Shown in pieces: positions 47,720 through 60,006 of a stretch of DNA of 64,000 nucleotides. Made by a program: the position numbers and the translations under genes. Every line of letters starts with the position of its first letter. Position 1 is the first letter of the stretch. A model generated the notes under the pieces. It was not told where the DNA came from, did not search any database, and saw nothing but the letters and a program-made list of their open reading frames with translations. This stretch comes from Amphirosellinia nigrospora (taxonomy: Eukaryota > Ascomycota > Sordariomycetes > Xylariales > Xylariaceae), in assembly GCA_004123355.1 (NCBI GenBank), contig SCHM01000003.1, positions 8,017,058 to 8,081,057 of the forward strand, in the 5' to 3' direction.

Positions 47720-50092
47720 TTGGCCACAGACCGAGAGGAGCTCCTGAAATCGCTATTCTTTCCTGAAATGGAAGATCGTGTCAAAAATGTCGATGGCGCT
47801 ACTGACGGGACATGCAAGTGGTTGTTCCGACACGCAAAATGGCGTGAATGGGCTGCTTGTGATCGAAGTCTACTCTGGATTAAGGGGAAGCCCGGTTCAG
47901 GAAAGTCCACTTTGCTAAAGCACGCTCTTGAGCATGGCTCTACAAATATTAGAGATGGGCCCTTGATACTCTCTTTCTTTTTCCATGGCTGTGGCGCCGA
48001 GTTGCAAAAGACACCGCTTGGTTTCTTTCGCGCGCTTCTCTACCAACTGCTCTACCACGTTCCCGATACACTTTCCGACCTCGTTACCAAGCTCCAAAAC
48101 TGGTGTAAGTACAAAGGCGAACCGAACAGAGACTGGCAATGGAGTCTACACGATCTCCTAAATTTCGTCAAATCTGCTCTTTCGGCTACCCTAGAAACTC
48201 GATCGGTCTGGCTATTTGTTGACGCGTTAGACGAATGCGGCAAAGATAATATGACCGAACTGTTTGGACGCCTCAACGCTTTACTCCAAGAATCTCCTTC
48301 TACTAATTCCCAGTTTCGCATTTGCTTCACATGTCGTGACTACCCCAACCTTGATCTAAATTGTCAGTTCGAAATATGTCTTGATCACGAAAACGGACAG
48401 GACATCTCCACATACGTTAAAGAACGGCTTGCTGATCGCGCGACATCTACAATTCCTATTATAATAACGGAAACAATCACAAAAAGCGCCTCGGGTGTCT
48501 TCTTATGGGCACGTCTTGTAATTGAGCATATTCTTGATCTTGAACGGCGAGGTATGGGGTGGGATGAGATTGCAGCGGAAACCAATGCCATTCCCAATGA
48601 CCTTGATGGCCTCTATCAAAATCTTGTCAATAGCATGGACAACAGATCAGCATCTCTGAAACTGATACAGTGGATGTGCTTTGCCGCACAACCCCTGTCG
48701 CTGGTCGAATTGCAATGGGCATGGTTATCGATGCCAAATCTACCTGCCAGTCATTACAAGCATGTCAGAGCGATATAGTCGATGACGATACTATGAGCAG
48801 GCAAATTCAGACACTGAGTTGTGGTCTTATTGAACTCGTGCCTACATTTGAACAGAATTTAGACGACCATTGCGTGGAATCACCTGAAAAGTATTCACGG
48901 AGCAAAGAAGTTGTTCAGTTCATTCACCAGTCCGTCAAGGACTTCTTCGTCGAGAAAGGGCTACGGAATCTAGACAGCATGTCACAATCCCCCGAGTCCG
49001 CAATCGAAAATGCGCATTATCAGCTGTCCAGGACCTGCATACGCTACTTGGGAACGGATGAAGTCGGCCAATCATTTCCTTGCTCCCGTAACATTTTGAT
49101 GTCAAAATTTCCATTGCTGCGCTATGCGACATTATCTTGGATATGGCACGAAACACAAAGAAAAGAAAGGACCACATCCCAACAAGATCTCCTTGAGTAC
49201 TTCGGCTGGCCATCAGAGAGCCTCGTTGAATTTGGGCAAAGCTTTATCGCATATTCAGCCCAAAGCTACTCAATTTTCGGTCGCAGGAATACGCATGGTG
49301 CATGTAGCATCGCACTATCAATTGACAGACACCTTGCAGGCAATAATCCAAAGTCTGGATTCAGTGCCAGGGAACTACATTGATTTGAAGGACGGAGCAG
49401 ATCGAACACCGTTATCCTACGCGCCGAAAGCGGACATCGAACAGTGGTACAGCTTTTACTCGATACAGGCAAGGTTGACGTTGACTCAAAAGATGAGTTT
49501 GATCAAACGCCGCTACTACTTGCAGCCGAAAGCGGTCGTCACGATGTTGTACAGTTTTACTGAGCACAGGCAAAGTCAACGTCAATTCCAAGAATGCGAT
49601 TCGTGAGCAATGGCCACTATCAGTGGCAGCCCAAAACGGACATCAAGCTGTTGTACAGCTCTTGCTTGACACGGGACAGGCTATAGTTGATTCAAGGGAT
49701 TACAGTGGCGAAACGCCACTGATACATGCGGCCAAAAATGGACATCGAGCAGTCGTACAACTTTTGCTCAACACAGGTAAAGTCGAGGCAGATTCAAAAG
49801 ATTACTATGAACAGACACCGTTGTCGCATGCGGCCAAAGGGGCCATGAAGCCGTCGTGCAGCTTTTGATTGATACAGGTAAAGTGGAAGTTGATTCCAGA
49901 GATTATGATGGCCGTACGCCGCTGTCATATGCAGCTGGAGGGGGCCATCAGCCAGTCGTGAGGCTTTTGCTTGACACGGGGGAGGTTGATGTCAATTCGG
50001 AAGATCGCTTTGGGAAAACGCCGTTAACATATGCAACCGATGAGCGCTATCAAGACATCGTACAGCTTTTGCTTAATGTGAGAAAGGCCTAG
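47720..50092 (+). CDS. NACHT-ankyrin NLR-like protein (frame breaks)
   Basis: The clean first frame (352 codons from 47720) is a NACHT NTPase. Walker A GKPGSGKST is at residues 56-64 after WLFRHAKWREWAACD and LLWIK; Walker B VWLFVDALDEC is at about 163-173; the ICFTCRDYP sensor is at about 201-209; then SGVFLWARLVIEHILDLERR. After a one-base break near 48715 the reading continues MVIDAKSTCQSLQAC, LSCGLIEL, VVQFIHQSVKDFFVEKGLRN (typical winged-helix end of fungal NACHT proteins), then ankyrin repeats from about 49375 to the stop at 50092. At least six repeats share RTPLSYA and HRAVVQLLLNTGKVEADSKD-type sequence and are very alike. Further breaks lie near 49285, 49430 and 49565, and at the G-run 49839-49842, where one base is missing within GGHEAVVQLL. 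Fungal NLRs sense non-self and trigger cell death, often through HET-type effectors. Confidence 0.85.
49375..50092 (+). repeat. ankyrin-repeat-coding tandem units, about 102 bp each
   Basis: Units of about 34 codons centred on GHxAVVQLLLDTGKV and TPLSYAA recur about every 102 bases through the 3' third of the NACHT gene. Neighbouring units are so similar that recent duplication or gene conversion is likely, as reported for fungal NLR repeat domains. Confidence 0.75.
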
Positions 50093-50425
50093 GCCGATTG
50101 AGCGAAAGCAGGCGAACATTGTGATTATGTAACACGGGATCCTATTGAATGGCGTGGAAGATATTCAAATGGTAATAATCTTCTATGAAATCAAGGGACT
50201 AAGACAGTCCATCCCGCTACTGTTTCAAAATCGGAGATTTCTATCCTAAGTGCTTCGCGATCTTTTCCTTCCTTGCTCTCGCTGTCTCGAAGGTCAGGGG
50301 TCACACTTGGATACACCTAATTGTAGTCTGAGACCTAGGATACACTAATTCTCGTGGCAACAGCACACAGAGGCTTAGATTCTATACAGCAAGTTTCATA
50401 TTCTGAAGATCATTTCCGCCAGCAT
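50093..50425. other. convergent intergenic spacer
   Basis: 333 bases between the NACHT-ankyrin stop (plus) and the hydrolase stop (minus). Nothing recognised; presumably two 3' untranslated regions. Confidence 0.5.
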
Positions 50426-51260
50426 TTAGGATTTACGCGCAGCATCCAGAATCCAATCGACAACCTTTTCAGGGAAGCTCACATTCGGACAATGGCCACT
50501 CTTGATGCTCGTGACATCGACCTTGCTTCCAGTCTCCCTTTCGATCAGCTCGATTTCTCCCCTTTGAATCTCCGGAGGGATTATCAAGTCTTCCTCGCAG
50601 AGGAGGTACGACACCGGGACATCCTTGTACCCGGCGTGTGTAAGTGGGTTTATAAAGCTCACAGCTGAATGGAGTGCAAATTGTCCGTGCCAGTACAGAG
50701 CATCTTTCTTCGATATATCCGAGAAGCACTTGTAAGCTTGGTTTTCGGGGTCAGTCATGTGTAACCAGCCCTTCTCCTGCATTGTTTGAGTAAGCAATAA
50801 TCCCAATGAGTTGATAAGGCGCACTCACGTCTGGCTGCATCGGTGGCGCCTGGCCTTCGCCCGGGGCGGGAGGACCTCGCCAGCAGAATGGCCCGGCTTG
50901 TCAAGAGGACTGTCATGTACGCAATTCTCACCAGCCCGCCCTTCTTCCCTTGTTTCTGCCTTTCTTGGACGGAGAGGCCTTTGGTGCTCTCGGTTGCCGG
51001 GATACCGCCGTAGGAATGTGGACGAGGACCACCTCTCTCCCCGCATCTGCTAGTGCTTCCACCTCTTTGGCGATCAGAGCGGCATCGTCGTACATGGTCG
51101 CGGCGGGCGTATCCCTCCCTTCACCAGGAGCAAGCCCAACTGTCTCGAGGTGAATTGCTTTCATATCATATCCGTGAGCTTTGATTCGGGCGACGAGGTC
51201 GTCGTACAGCGACGCCATGGCAAAAGAGCCAGTGACCAGGAGGATGTAAGGCTTAGACAT
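50426..51260 (-). CDS. alpha/beta hydrolase-fold protein (frame break)
   Basis: Exon 1 starts at ATG 51260 (MSKPYILLVTGSFAMASLYD) and contains AHGYDMKAIHLETVGLAPGE and VEALADAGREVVLVH. Reading on in the next frame gives SYGGIPATESTKGL, so the nucleophile elbow HSYGG lies at the break near 51020-51030. A 52-bp intron (50777-50828; GTGAGT donor) leads to exon 2, EKGWLHMTDPENQAYKCFSD. The catalytic acid region is VSYLLCEEDLIIPPE and the catalytic His is in SGHCPNVSFPEKVVDWILD, close to stop 50426. All three triad elements are thus visible. This AB_hydrolase type is common in fungal secondary metabolism and detoxification; substrate unknown. It lies 373 bp downstream of the DyP gene on the same strand. 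Confidence 0.8.
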
Positions 51261-51633
51261 TTTGAATTAGATGTTGCTATTGTTTTTCCTCCCTATCATC
51301 ATACGACGATACCCTAACGTTATATATAGTAGTCCGGTCGCCACGTCATTACTCATCACTCAATCGCCCAAAGTCGAGAATCACGTAACCGGGAGATTCA
51401 ATCCGGCCGCATGACTTAAGCGGCCAACAAAGCCCCATCCTTATTTCGGCGACCTATCCTTTTAGAGGAAGATGCGTGCCTTGCATTTATAATCGCCCGC
51501 TGCGCGGTGTATCAATATGTAGTCCGCAGAAGTCCGCAATAGATGGGTAAATGAAGGCAGGGATCGAACGCTGTCTTGGATCAACACTAACGTTATCTTA
51601 TCTACCTAGGTATAGCCTATGAATAGCAACGCT
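51261..51633. other. spacer between DyP and hydrolase genes
   Basis: 373 bases; contains the promoter of the hydrolase gene and the 3' end of the DyP transcript. A TATATATAG stretch near 51322 could be a TATA element for the hydrolase. Confidence 0.4.
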
Positions 51634-53585
51634 CTAGTAAACTCGGCAACTTCTATTTTCATTTCCTCCGCAGCGCTGACACGAATCACCTTCATAGCTC
51701 ATGATGCCCGGGTGACTAGGAGAAGCAAATTTACTCTTCAATGCCGAGATGGATGGCGAAAGGAAGTACTCGCCACCCGCGGGATGACCCATTTTGCGGA
51801 GAAGTCTAGCGTCTGGTTTGCCGCCGAAGGATCCGGGCTGGCGCCCACCATTGATCGCGGCACTCCGACACCAACACCGATGATGGGGTCGATACCAGGC
51901 GCGTTAACGGGGGGATCGGATTGAGTCGTTGGGGGGAATGTCGGGTTATCTGCCCAGCCTAGGAGGATAAAAGTTAGTGTTTGCACAGCAACATGATCGT
52001 TATGGGGGCATGGACTTACTCTGTTGCACGAAGTGGAATCCGTTTCCTAGGTTACTCTGGTAACACGCGAATAACAGGCCACGCTCCAGTTTCTCATCAT
52101 CGGAGCTTTTCTTGGCCTTCTTCTCCTCATCTGTGACCTCAGGCCCAAACGCAATACCGCGGCGGATGACTGCAATATCGAAATCAGCAAGCTACTTTCG
52201 ATGGGACGTGGCTGACGAGCGCTACTATCGCGGCTATTGGAAATGGGAAGAGGATGGTTGTCGCGCTACTCACTACGGCGGATTTCCGTGGCTCCTGCGG
52301 GCAAGTCTGAGCGAGGGTTTGTCTTGCGTACGTGTGCAGCGAAAGGGCAACGATCTTGATTCGTCTGGTCGAAGCGGAAGTCTTCACGGTGGGCGAACGC
52401 CGGATTGTCGCGCAAAGGGGTGAGGTCAACGGGAGCACCTAGCGATTGTCAGCACATCAATAAGCCTCTCGCGCGCGGTAAAACACGTCAATTGATGGGG
52501 GCACCTACCGCTCTTCCATCTTCCACGAGACGAGCTCCGAGAAGATCAGCACCCGTGGGGTCTCCCGGTCCCAGGACAGCGGGCACTGGCAAAGCATGCG
52601 CCTCTAAGAAGGCGTCGAACTCGGGCACAAGCTGCTTTAGGTAGCGGAAAGCGAGAAAGCTTCCATCGAGTGCCCATGATGGGCGTTTGACTGGCTGCGC
52701 AACTGTGGCGCCGGCGGGTACGAGGCCGTCGTCGCCCGCGACCCAGGAGAATCACACCCTGGCGGACTGGTTTCTCGCCTGGCTCGGACGTAACACCGGC
52801 GTCGACATTCTGAACAGCCGGCTGCGAGAGCCCATCGTTAAAACCAAAGCTAGTTATCAGTTATCAGCAAAGAGATCTGGGGACAGAAATTGGCGCCAAA
52901 TGACAAGCTCACTGTTCATGGCCACTCTCGGGGCCGGGTCTAACTTGACCCAAGAGGGATGACTTCTTCAATAGTCGCATCTTTATGACCGACGCAGAAT
53001 ATCTGCTTGATGTGATCAAGGGTCTTCTGAAGAACGATCTTACTATTTGCGGTCACCGTGATGACGCCGTGAATCTCCTTCTTAAAGTCCGCATCCCAGT
53101 CTGCAAGGTCATCGCCAAGGTCACCGGCATCCTTGAGCATTCCCTTCTCGAAAAACGCATCCCCAGTATCGTCAGTAATCCCAAGCTATGTTGCGACCAC
53201 AGATTAGCTTCAGCCACTCTGGTTCCGTTACTCATGTTCGTCGACTTACTGCGAGAAGCCCCTTCTTTGAGAAGGCGATGTTCACACCACTGTTCTCAAT
53301 TAGAGGAAATGATTTTCCATGCTTGGAGGCTTCCTTCTTTCCCTCATGAATGGTCTGATGGAATTTCTTGGCTTCCGATGTGGTAGTGATGAGTGGGATG
53401 AATGATCTCAAGTCATCGCGAAAGCCGGATGCGTGACCAGCCTTGATCTGGAAAAAAAGAAGCTCTGATTCTTCTTTCCTAGTCCCTCCCTGTTCGCCTG
53501 CGTCAGTTTGCTGCAATGGAATCGGCCAGAAGACTACCTACAGGATGTCACCTTGCACATTGTCGAGATCAAGTGGGGTGGCCAT
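51634..53585 (-). CDS. DyP-type dye-decolorizing heme peroxidase (frame breaks)
   Basis: The start ATG 53585 gives MATPLDLDNVQGDIL, the typical DyP opening, with the donor GTAGGT after 44 nt. Then come LLFFQIKAGHASGFRDDLRS, FIPLITTTSEAKKF, SGVNIAFSKKGL, an intron (donor near 53250, acceptor near 53190), FFEKGMLKDAGDLGDDLADW, DFKKEIHGVITVTA and SGHEHFGFNDGLSQPA (across an intron; the GxxDG motif with the catalytic Asp, near 52810-52850). Further on are KRPSWALDGSFLAFRYL, RCPFAAHVRKTNPRSDLP, RGIAFGPEV, LERGLLFACYQSNL, HFVQQSWADNPTFPP (across another intron near 51960-52020) and the C-terminal RGGEYFLSPSISALKSKFA. DyP enzymes oxidise dyes, phenols and lignin-like compounds with H2O2. No signal peptide is seen. 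Several frame changes are needed (near 53470, 52730, 52480, 52190 and 51790). Confidence 0.85.
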
Positions 53586-56390
53586 GATCAACGTGCTGTC
53601 ACTGACGTTATGTGATATGGCTATAAGTATGACTTCGGTATAGAACTTGTACGGGTAACAATGTGGTAAAAACTACTGAGTTCGGTGTTTCAATGCCCTT
53701 TGTCCCGTTTTACTCCTTTGCGTCTGACTTGGGAGGCATCGCTCTTTATAATCAAGCTCCACGGTCCTAGACAGTCCATTGTCGCCCTCGTATGCAGTCG
53801 ATACGAACAGACGCCTTCTTTCGCTAAGCTTACACTAACTATCCAAAACACACTTAGCGACAACCGATGCCTCGTCAGCTCTGTCCAATCGTGAATGTCG
53901 CATTTCTATACGCTCCGGTCGTATTGAGACATCACATTGGGGTGGCTTGATGCTATTTTAGGCACTTTTACATGCGATATCCTACCTTAATGACACCTGT
54001 CTAGGCGTGCGTAATAGCCTGCTGTACTTCGGGTTACACAGAAATCTGACGGCGTCACTCGTCGGCTTTACGGCTAACAGAATGAGGCGTGCGCCATCGG
54101 TATGCAAGGATGGTCGACATACGGCGAGTATAAAAGGTGCGGTGTCGGATGTTGTGAGACAATCGGTTTCCTTTGCCGCACATATTGCCAGAAAGCGTCC
54201 CGTCTCAACTTACACGGAATATTCCGTCGCCGGGCCTTACATATGAAATTGTCGGCCAATGAGCTTCAGTCTGTCTTTTTGAGACCGGGCATCATTCTGC
54301 ATGAATGTAACCGCTGATGGCGGAATCCAGATGGCTTCTTAGACACGTCAAACTAATGCGTGCCTAGATCCTGATGCGCGAAGTCGACGACCTGTAACAC
54401 GTACGCCATCAGTGTCGTCGGGCTGCGATTGCTGAGTGACGGATGTGACAACATCCAACGTCAGCAATTAGCAGCGAACAGCGGTGAACAGTAAAAGGCG
54501 ACATAGCCTCATAGGGCTGAAGCCTCAGCGCATACGCACATAGTCCTAGGACTCTGGTACATCACTCGATCATAGTTTTTCCGTCCCGTGTCCGAGTACC
54601 CTCCTTAGGTAGTCGAGCCCTGCGCCGTGACACAGAGCCCGGCGAGATTAAGTGATGTAAGCCGCAACATAGCGCTGATTAGATTCACATCCTCGCGAGA
54701 TACACCCAATAGCATCCCATTTTAAGGTCAGCTGGGCAGAAGAATATCAACAAGGAGTCATAGTCAGCCAAAAGGGTCCTTTGACTGAATCTCCCGATTT
54801 TCGTATCAGAAAGCCACATGGCGCACACCGCAGGTTTTCAAGCAATGTCGCCCCATAAGTACCTAATGCAACGCCACATGCTATTAATTCGGATATATAA
54901 TTCAGCTCTAATATAGCTGTCCGACTCATATCAGTCATATATCATATCATAGAATGTTTCTCTTTGTTAGGAAAGAGAACTTCATGTCCGCTAGACTGAC
55001 AAGGAGACATTTGATATATCAGTTGCCCTCAAAAACGCTTAAACCATATGCGCAATCGCTGTAGACTGAGATTATCAGGGTCATCGCTTTCCCGTGCCTT
55101 ACTCTTCTAATGCCAACCGCGCCCTATTGAAGGAACAGGTAGCGTTAATCAAGTTAGTTCCATGATTCTAAAACTCCCAAAAGGCTTTCACAACATCGGT
55201 GCTATCCATCGTCATATTTCATTTTACCTTTTAGATAAATCTATTGAACGAGAGCCTGAGTGACCTACTATGAGAATATCAGTTCAAGCAGTGAGCCCAC
55301 GAAACGGAAGGAACAAACGATGATCGTGTACCTACCCATCGCTACGTACCTACTACTTGATGACCAATTGGTGTTGTACTGAGATAAACCCCAAATGTTG
55401 TTATGCCGGACATGTGTTAGATTAATTCCCCAAAGCCAAGCTGCACCATCAATCGCAACTTTACTACAAGACAGACTTGTTTCCCCAAATACTGGACCGT
55501 AATATTTCAAGCATAAAAAAACACTTGCGCTCGAATATAGAGAATAAGTGCAAAAGCTAAAAATATAAAGCAAAATCTTGAAGTAGAAAGTACTTGCTGG
55601 AAGGTACTTACCACTAACGAGAAACCGTTCGGCAAAGAAGGCAAGAGCCTTTGCTTCTTCGAACATTCACAACTGTCCTCTATTAGAGACTTCTTTCTTA
55701 CCTATTACATCCCTTTCAAGTTAATAAACCTTTTCCGAATACACTCACTTTCGCCCTTTAGTTTAACACCAGTTTCTAACTTAGGCTATTATCTACATTT
55801 GCCAACATACGTCAATCTTCACATCAATTTTCTACTATTACTTCTTGCAACCCTTCATCTCTTATTTTTTACGGCTGTTATACTCCAATACTTAGCGAAT
55901 TATCACTTCTTTATTATATCTTATCCCCAACTACATCTATCTTTTCCCAATAAAAACATTTATCAGCAACGCATTATATTATTTTTTAGGCACATTTTAT
56001 TTTGCCAATACCACGTTTAATTCTACTTATTATAATTCTTGCTTAGCTTACATCTTTTAATTTAGAGTTATTCTCCTACACTTTTTACCTACGTCATCTC
56101 ATTTCGTTACGTTAGGTTCAGCTTGAAGGATTAGCTATTCGTACCTCAGTTATTATCATGAGTCAAAGTATGAATGATAACATTGAGGAGCCTAATAACT
56201 CAACCAACCTCGCCGCCAATGATGGTGAGAACAAGGGCTCTTAATTTATTATAATGGATGCTGCCGCAACTTTAACCAAAGACATAACTCACAGAAGTAC
56301 ATAAGAGACGAACAAAAATAGCTATTTTGCTGCTTGTCCTGCACTTTTAGAAATTCAACATGGTACAGTAACACTTTTTAGTTTTACGTA
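53586..56390. other. 2.8-kb gene-poor, AT-rich interval
   Basis: No conserved frame was recognised. A minus frame at 55666-55268 (132 codons; opens MFEEAKALAFFAERFLVSGK with a GTAAGT donor soon after) could be a first exon of an unknown gene. Plus frames at 54007-54317 look random. 55680-56100 is very AT-rich. Confidence 0.4.
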
Positions 56391-59300
56391 ATGTATATGG
56401 ACCCAGCCACCTTGTCCTCAAGCCCTTCAGAAGGCCAGCATCAGGCTACCCAGATCAAAGATGAAGAGGTAGACCATAACCTCGAAACATCCTTATCGTT
56501 GGACCCTAATACTCAAAATACTGTCAGTCTTCCTTAAAGTGGTATAGTTGTCGGACCACAAGACCAACAACAAGTATTAACGACAATCGAACCCTCGAAC
56601 AACGACATTGATCCGGGGATTGACGGTATTAATCCTAAAGAAGAAGAAACACTCTTCGTCTTAGACCAAGCCAACATCTACTCATCAGACCCTTTACTAC
56701 TATATGCACCCGGAGGGGCAGAACAATGCTATCTTCTAGCACCATGCGATGACGCCGAGTCATCGGAGGACGTAGAATCGGAAGAAGTAGATTCAGAGGA
56801 CGTAGAATCAGAAACTTCCGTCAACCGTTCAAAAAAGAAGCGTTCCAGGATGAAGACTGGACCACGCGCAAAGTCAGCGAAAGAATGGTTTGCTAAGAGA
56901 GGAAAAGACTCCCAGCCGTCTCTACCGAAGACTGCAGGCGTAAAGAGAAGGCGATCTAAGAAGAACCGTGAAGACAAAACTTCCAGCTCTAAAAAACAGA
57001 AAAGGTCGATAAAACATGCGGAGAAGACCGAAAAGAAAAGCCGCTCAGCTAAGAAGTCGATAGTAACAATGGTCGAACGTTTACGACGTGCTGATCCAAT
57101 CGCGGCCCGTATCGCATTGGGTGACTTACCCCAGGCAGACCCAATCATAGCAACAACCAAAAGAAATCAGTTCAAGCAGATAATGAAAGGTCTACCAAAA
57201 TATACTAACAAAAAAAGCATTGCATCGGACAAAAAGAAGCTCGCCGAGGCCACGCGCTCATTTAGTTACAACAAATGTATAGCTAAAAACGGAAAATAGC
57301 TTATTCCAAGGATAACAACTACTCTAATTAATCATCAAATCATTAGAATGTCGTAGATGTTAAGTCGCGAGTTTTACGAAGAGGGTCCACGGGTGGTATA
57401 TTAGGTGATAAAATAGGCATAGGAAAACCCTCCAGGCTCTTAGGTGCATAGTTTCAAATCGGCCTTCAGACGATGATCTTAAGATGTACAGCAAAACAAC
57501 ATTAATCGTTGCTCCCGCTACATCCATCAAGCAGTGGAAGGAGGAGATCCGAAAGCATACTAACAAAAAGTGCATTGGCACGGTTTTGCATTACAAACAA
57601 AGCATAGGCCTTAAACTAGAAACTCTCTCGACGTTTGGCATTATATAAGTGCTTACGGTAAGCCAACGCATACAAATGCTAACTGATTTCCTTATTGCAG
57701 AATTGCCAGCTACCATGAAATATCTAGCCAGTTTCCCAGCAAGAAACTTCAAGCTGAGCTTTAGAATGACAGTAGCAGTACAGAAGCGTGGAAAGAAAAG
57801 TTCGACGATCAACTAGGGCCATTGTTCAAGGTTCCATTTTGGCGTATAATTCTTGATGAAGCACACCATATTAAGAATAAAGATAGTCAGAGTAAGACGC
57901 TCGCCAATAACTCAAAACAATAATCAACTACTGACGCCTTGTAGCGTCAGTTGCCTGCCAAAATTTAATCGGTCGGCACCGCTGGGGCATATCAGGGACT
58001 CCGATTACGAATTCGCTTAACGGTAATTCTAGACTACTCCATGGATTTTCGTTCCGCTAATGATGATTTAGAACTTTATCCCTATTTCAGGTTCTTGAAG
58101 GTTGATTGGGCGGGTGACATTCGTGATTTTCAATATCTTTATGGAAACGCTGAAGACGTAAGCACCTTTTGCTGCTAACATCCACCCGCACTAACCGCAA
58201 GCAGAATAAATCGGTGGATAGACTAGGAGTGGTAATGGACATACTCATATTAAGAAGGTAAGAATAAAGAGCTTATGATTCTGCTCGGTTTCTCACAATA
58301 ATAATAGGACAATAGCGGATACGTTCATAAGCCGGCCACTTTACAAGATTCCCATGTGTCATATTTCGGTAAAGCGCGTTCGGCTTACCATAGAGGAAAG
58401 AATAATCTACAAATATGCAACGCTTCCAAATAGCTTTTTCAACTTACTGACTTTCAAAGAGTAGTTAAAACTCGATTTATCAATATCATCAACGCAATTC
58501 TAAAGAAACTCCGGAAACAAAATCGGAAGGTTCGGCTGCGGGATATCAAGATCTACATTGTTTTTCTGCTACAACTTCGCCAAAGGGCAGTATATCCATT
58601 CTTACTAAAACCAGTTTTCAAAAAACGTTACGAAAGAGTAATATCAAGGAAATCAAGAAAAGTATTCGGGCGATAAACAGCAAAAAACCACTATTTCAGC
58701 AAATTAGGAAGTGGTGCGACAAAGCAGCGGCTGCACCCAAGCAGCCCGGTAAAGAAAAGACCAAGAAACCCTGCAAGACACCTTTGGGGTTAGCAAGTTT
58801 GGTTACCAACTTGACATGGACAGTCAGATTGATATTGCAATAGCATTGAAGAATGAAGATATGTGTCGGCTCTGTTACCAAAAACCTGTTAATAGTTACA
58901 GGACTCAAGTAAGTTGAGGCAATGTACTACGTAAAAAGCTTCCTTACTGACAACCATGCCTAGTGCGAGCATTTCTTTTGCAAGGAATGCCTCGATGATT
59001 ATTTTTTAGAGAAGCGTCGGGAGGGGCGGGTCATACCCAAGTGTCCCAACTATAACAAAGCTTTGACTGATTCTAAGCGACTCGAGCAATCTGATAAGGA
59101 GTCCTCAGACATTGAGGACTCTATGAGCAGACAATCATCTCGAACTACAATGCCACAAGTCAGAAAGCTGGGCCGTAACAGCCTGAAGAAACATCCGAAG
59201 TTCCGAAAATCACAATCCAAGTTCCTTCGAGAATCCGACCGGGCCTACCCAGAACCAGTAGTACCAAATGCAAAAACAATCGCTATCAAAAGGCTGTCAT

Positions 59301-60006
59301 CGAATAGCTCTCTAAGGCTCCCGATAACAAGATTATCGTTTTTATAAAGTTCAAGATAACTGGTACAGTTCTCGGGCGTATGCTAGAGGCAGAAAGTATA
59401 GAATTTCTCTATTTCTTTGGAGATATAAATTCAGTAGCCAAGCAGAATGCTATCCGAGGATTTCACGAGAAGAAAAATTAAGGTCCTGGTAAGTTTATCG
59501 ACACATTTCCCCAAGGCGTGCATGCTAACTACGTTAAAATTGCATCCTTCAGATGTAGTTCAGTAGCACTCAACTTAACGTGCGCAAACCGGGTCATCCT
59601 GGTCGATCTATGGTAGAATGCTTCCATTGAAATGCAGGCATTTTCACGAGTCTTCCGGATCGGCCAAACAAAAAAAACATATTTCCTCCGCATAATTGCT
59701 AGAAAAACTATTAATAAACGTATAGAAGCTCTCCAAAAACAGAAGATCAAGAACATTAGTAAGGCCCTAAAGTCCGGTAAGAAGAATAAGCTATCTACCG
59801 AAGAAATCGCTGCCTCTTCGGCCACCTCAAGAAGTTTAATAATGGAAGTTTTAAGATCATGCCCGATAACGAAGTTGATAATGATTTGGCTGAGGAGTTT
59901 GAAGAGGTTGAAGATGTCTAATTACTACTATTTAGCCCGACAAGGCATCCCACAAGCATTATTATGTTCATCGACCGCAATCGCCCGCAAGCGCTTACAA
60001 CTATAA
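56391..60006 (+). pseudogene. SNF2-family helicase with RING finger (Rad5/Rad16-like), decayed
   Basis: The N-terminal part is acidic and basic by turns: SSEDVESEEVDSEDVESETS near 56760-56815, then a Lys/Arg-rich, nuclear-localisation-like stretch to 57297. The SNF2 core follows in pieces: TLIVAPATSIKQWKEEIRK near 57505-57565 (motif Ia region), ILDEAHHIKNKDSQSKT near 57849-57900 (DEAH motif II), a RING-type zinc-finger inserted between the helicase lobes (CRLCYQKPV near 58865 and CEHFFCKECLDDYF near 58960-59005), then VILVDLWWNASIEMQAFSRV and FRIGQTKKTYFLRIIARK near 59595-59710 (motifs V and VI). This order, with RING inside the helicase, is that of Rad5/Rad16/HLTF-like translocases and ubiquitin ligases. 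Many stops and frame changes interrupt it, the DNA is AT-rich, and some stops sit where a C-to-T change of a sense codon would produce them. A decayed, probably RIP-affected copy is the simplest view. Confidence 0.75.
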
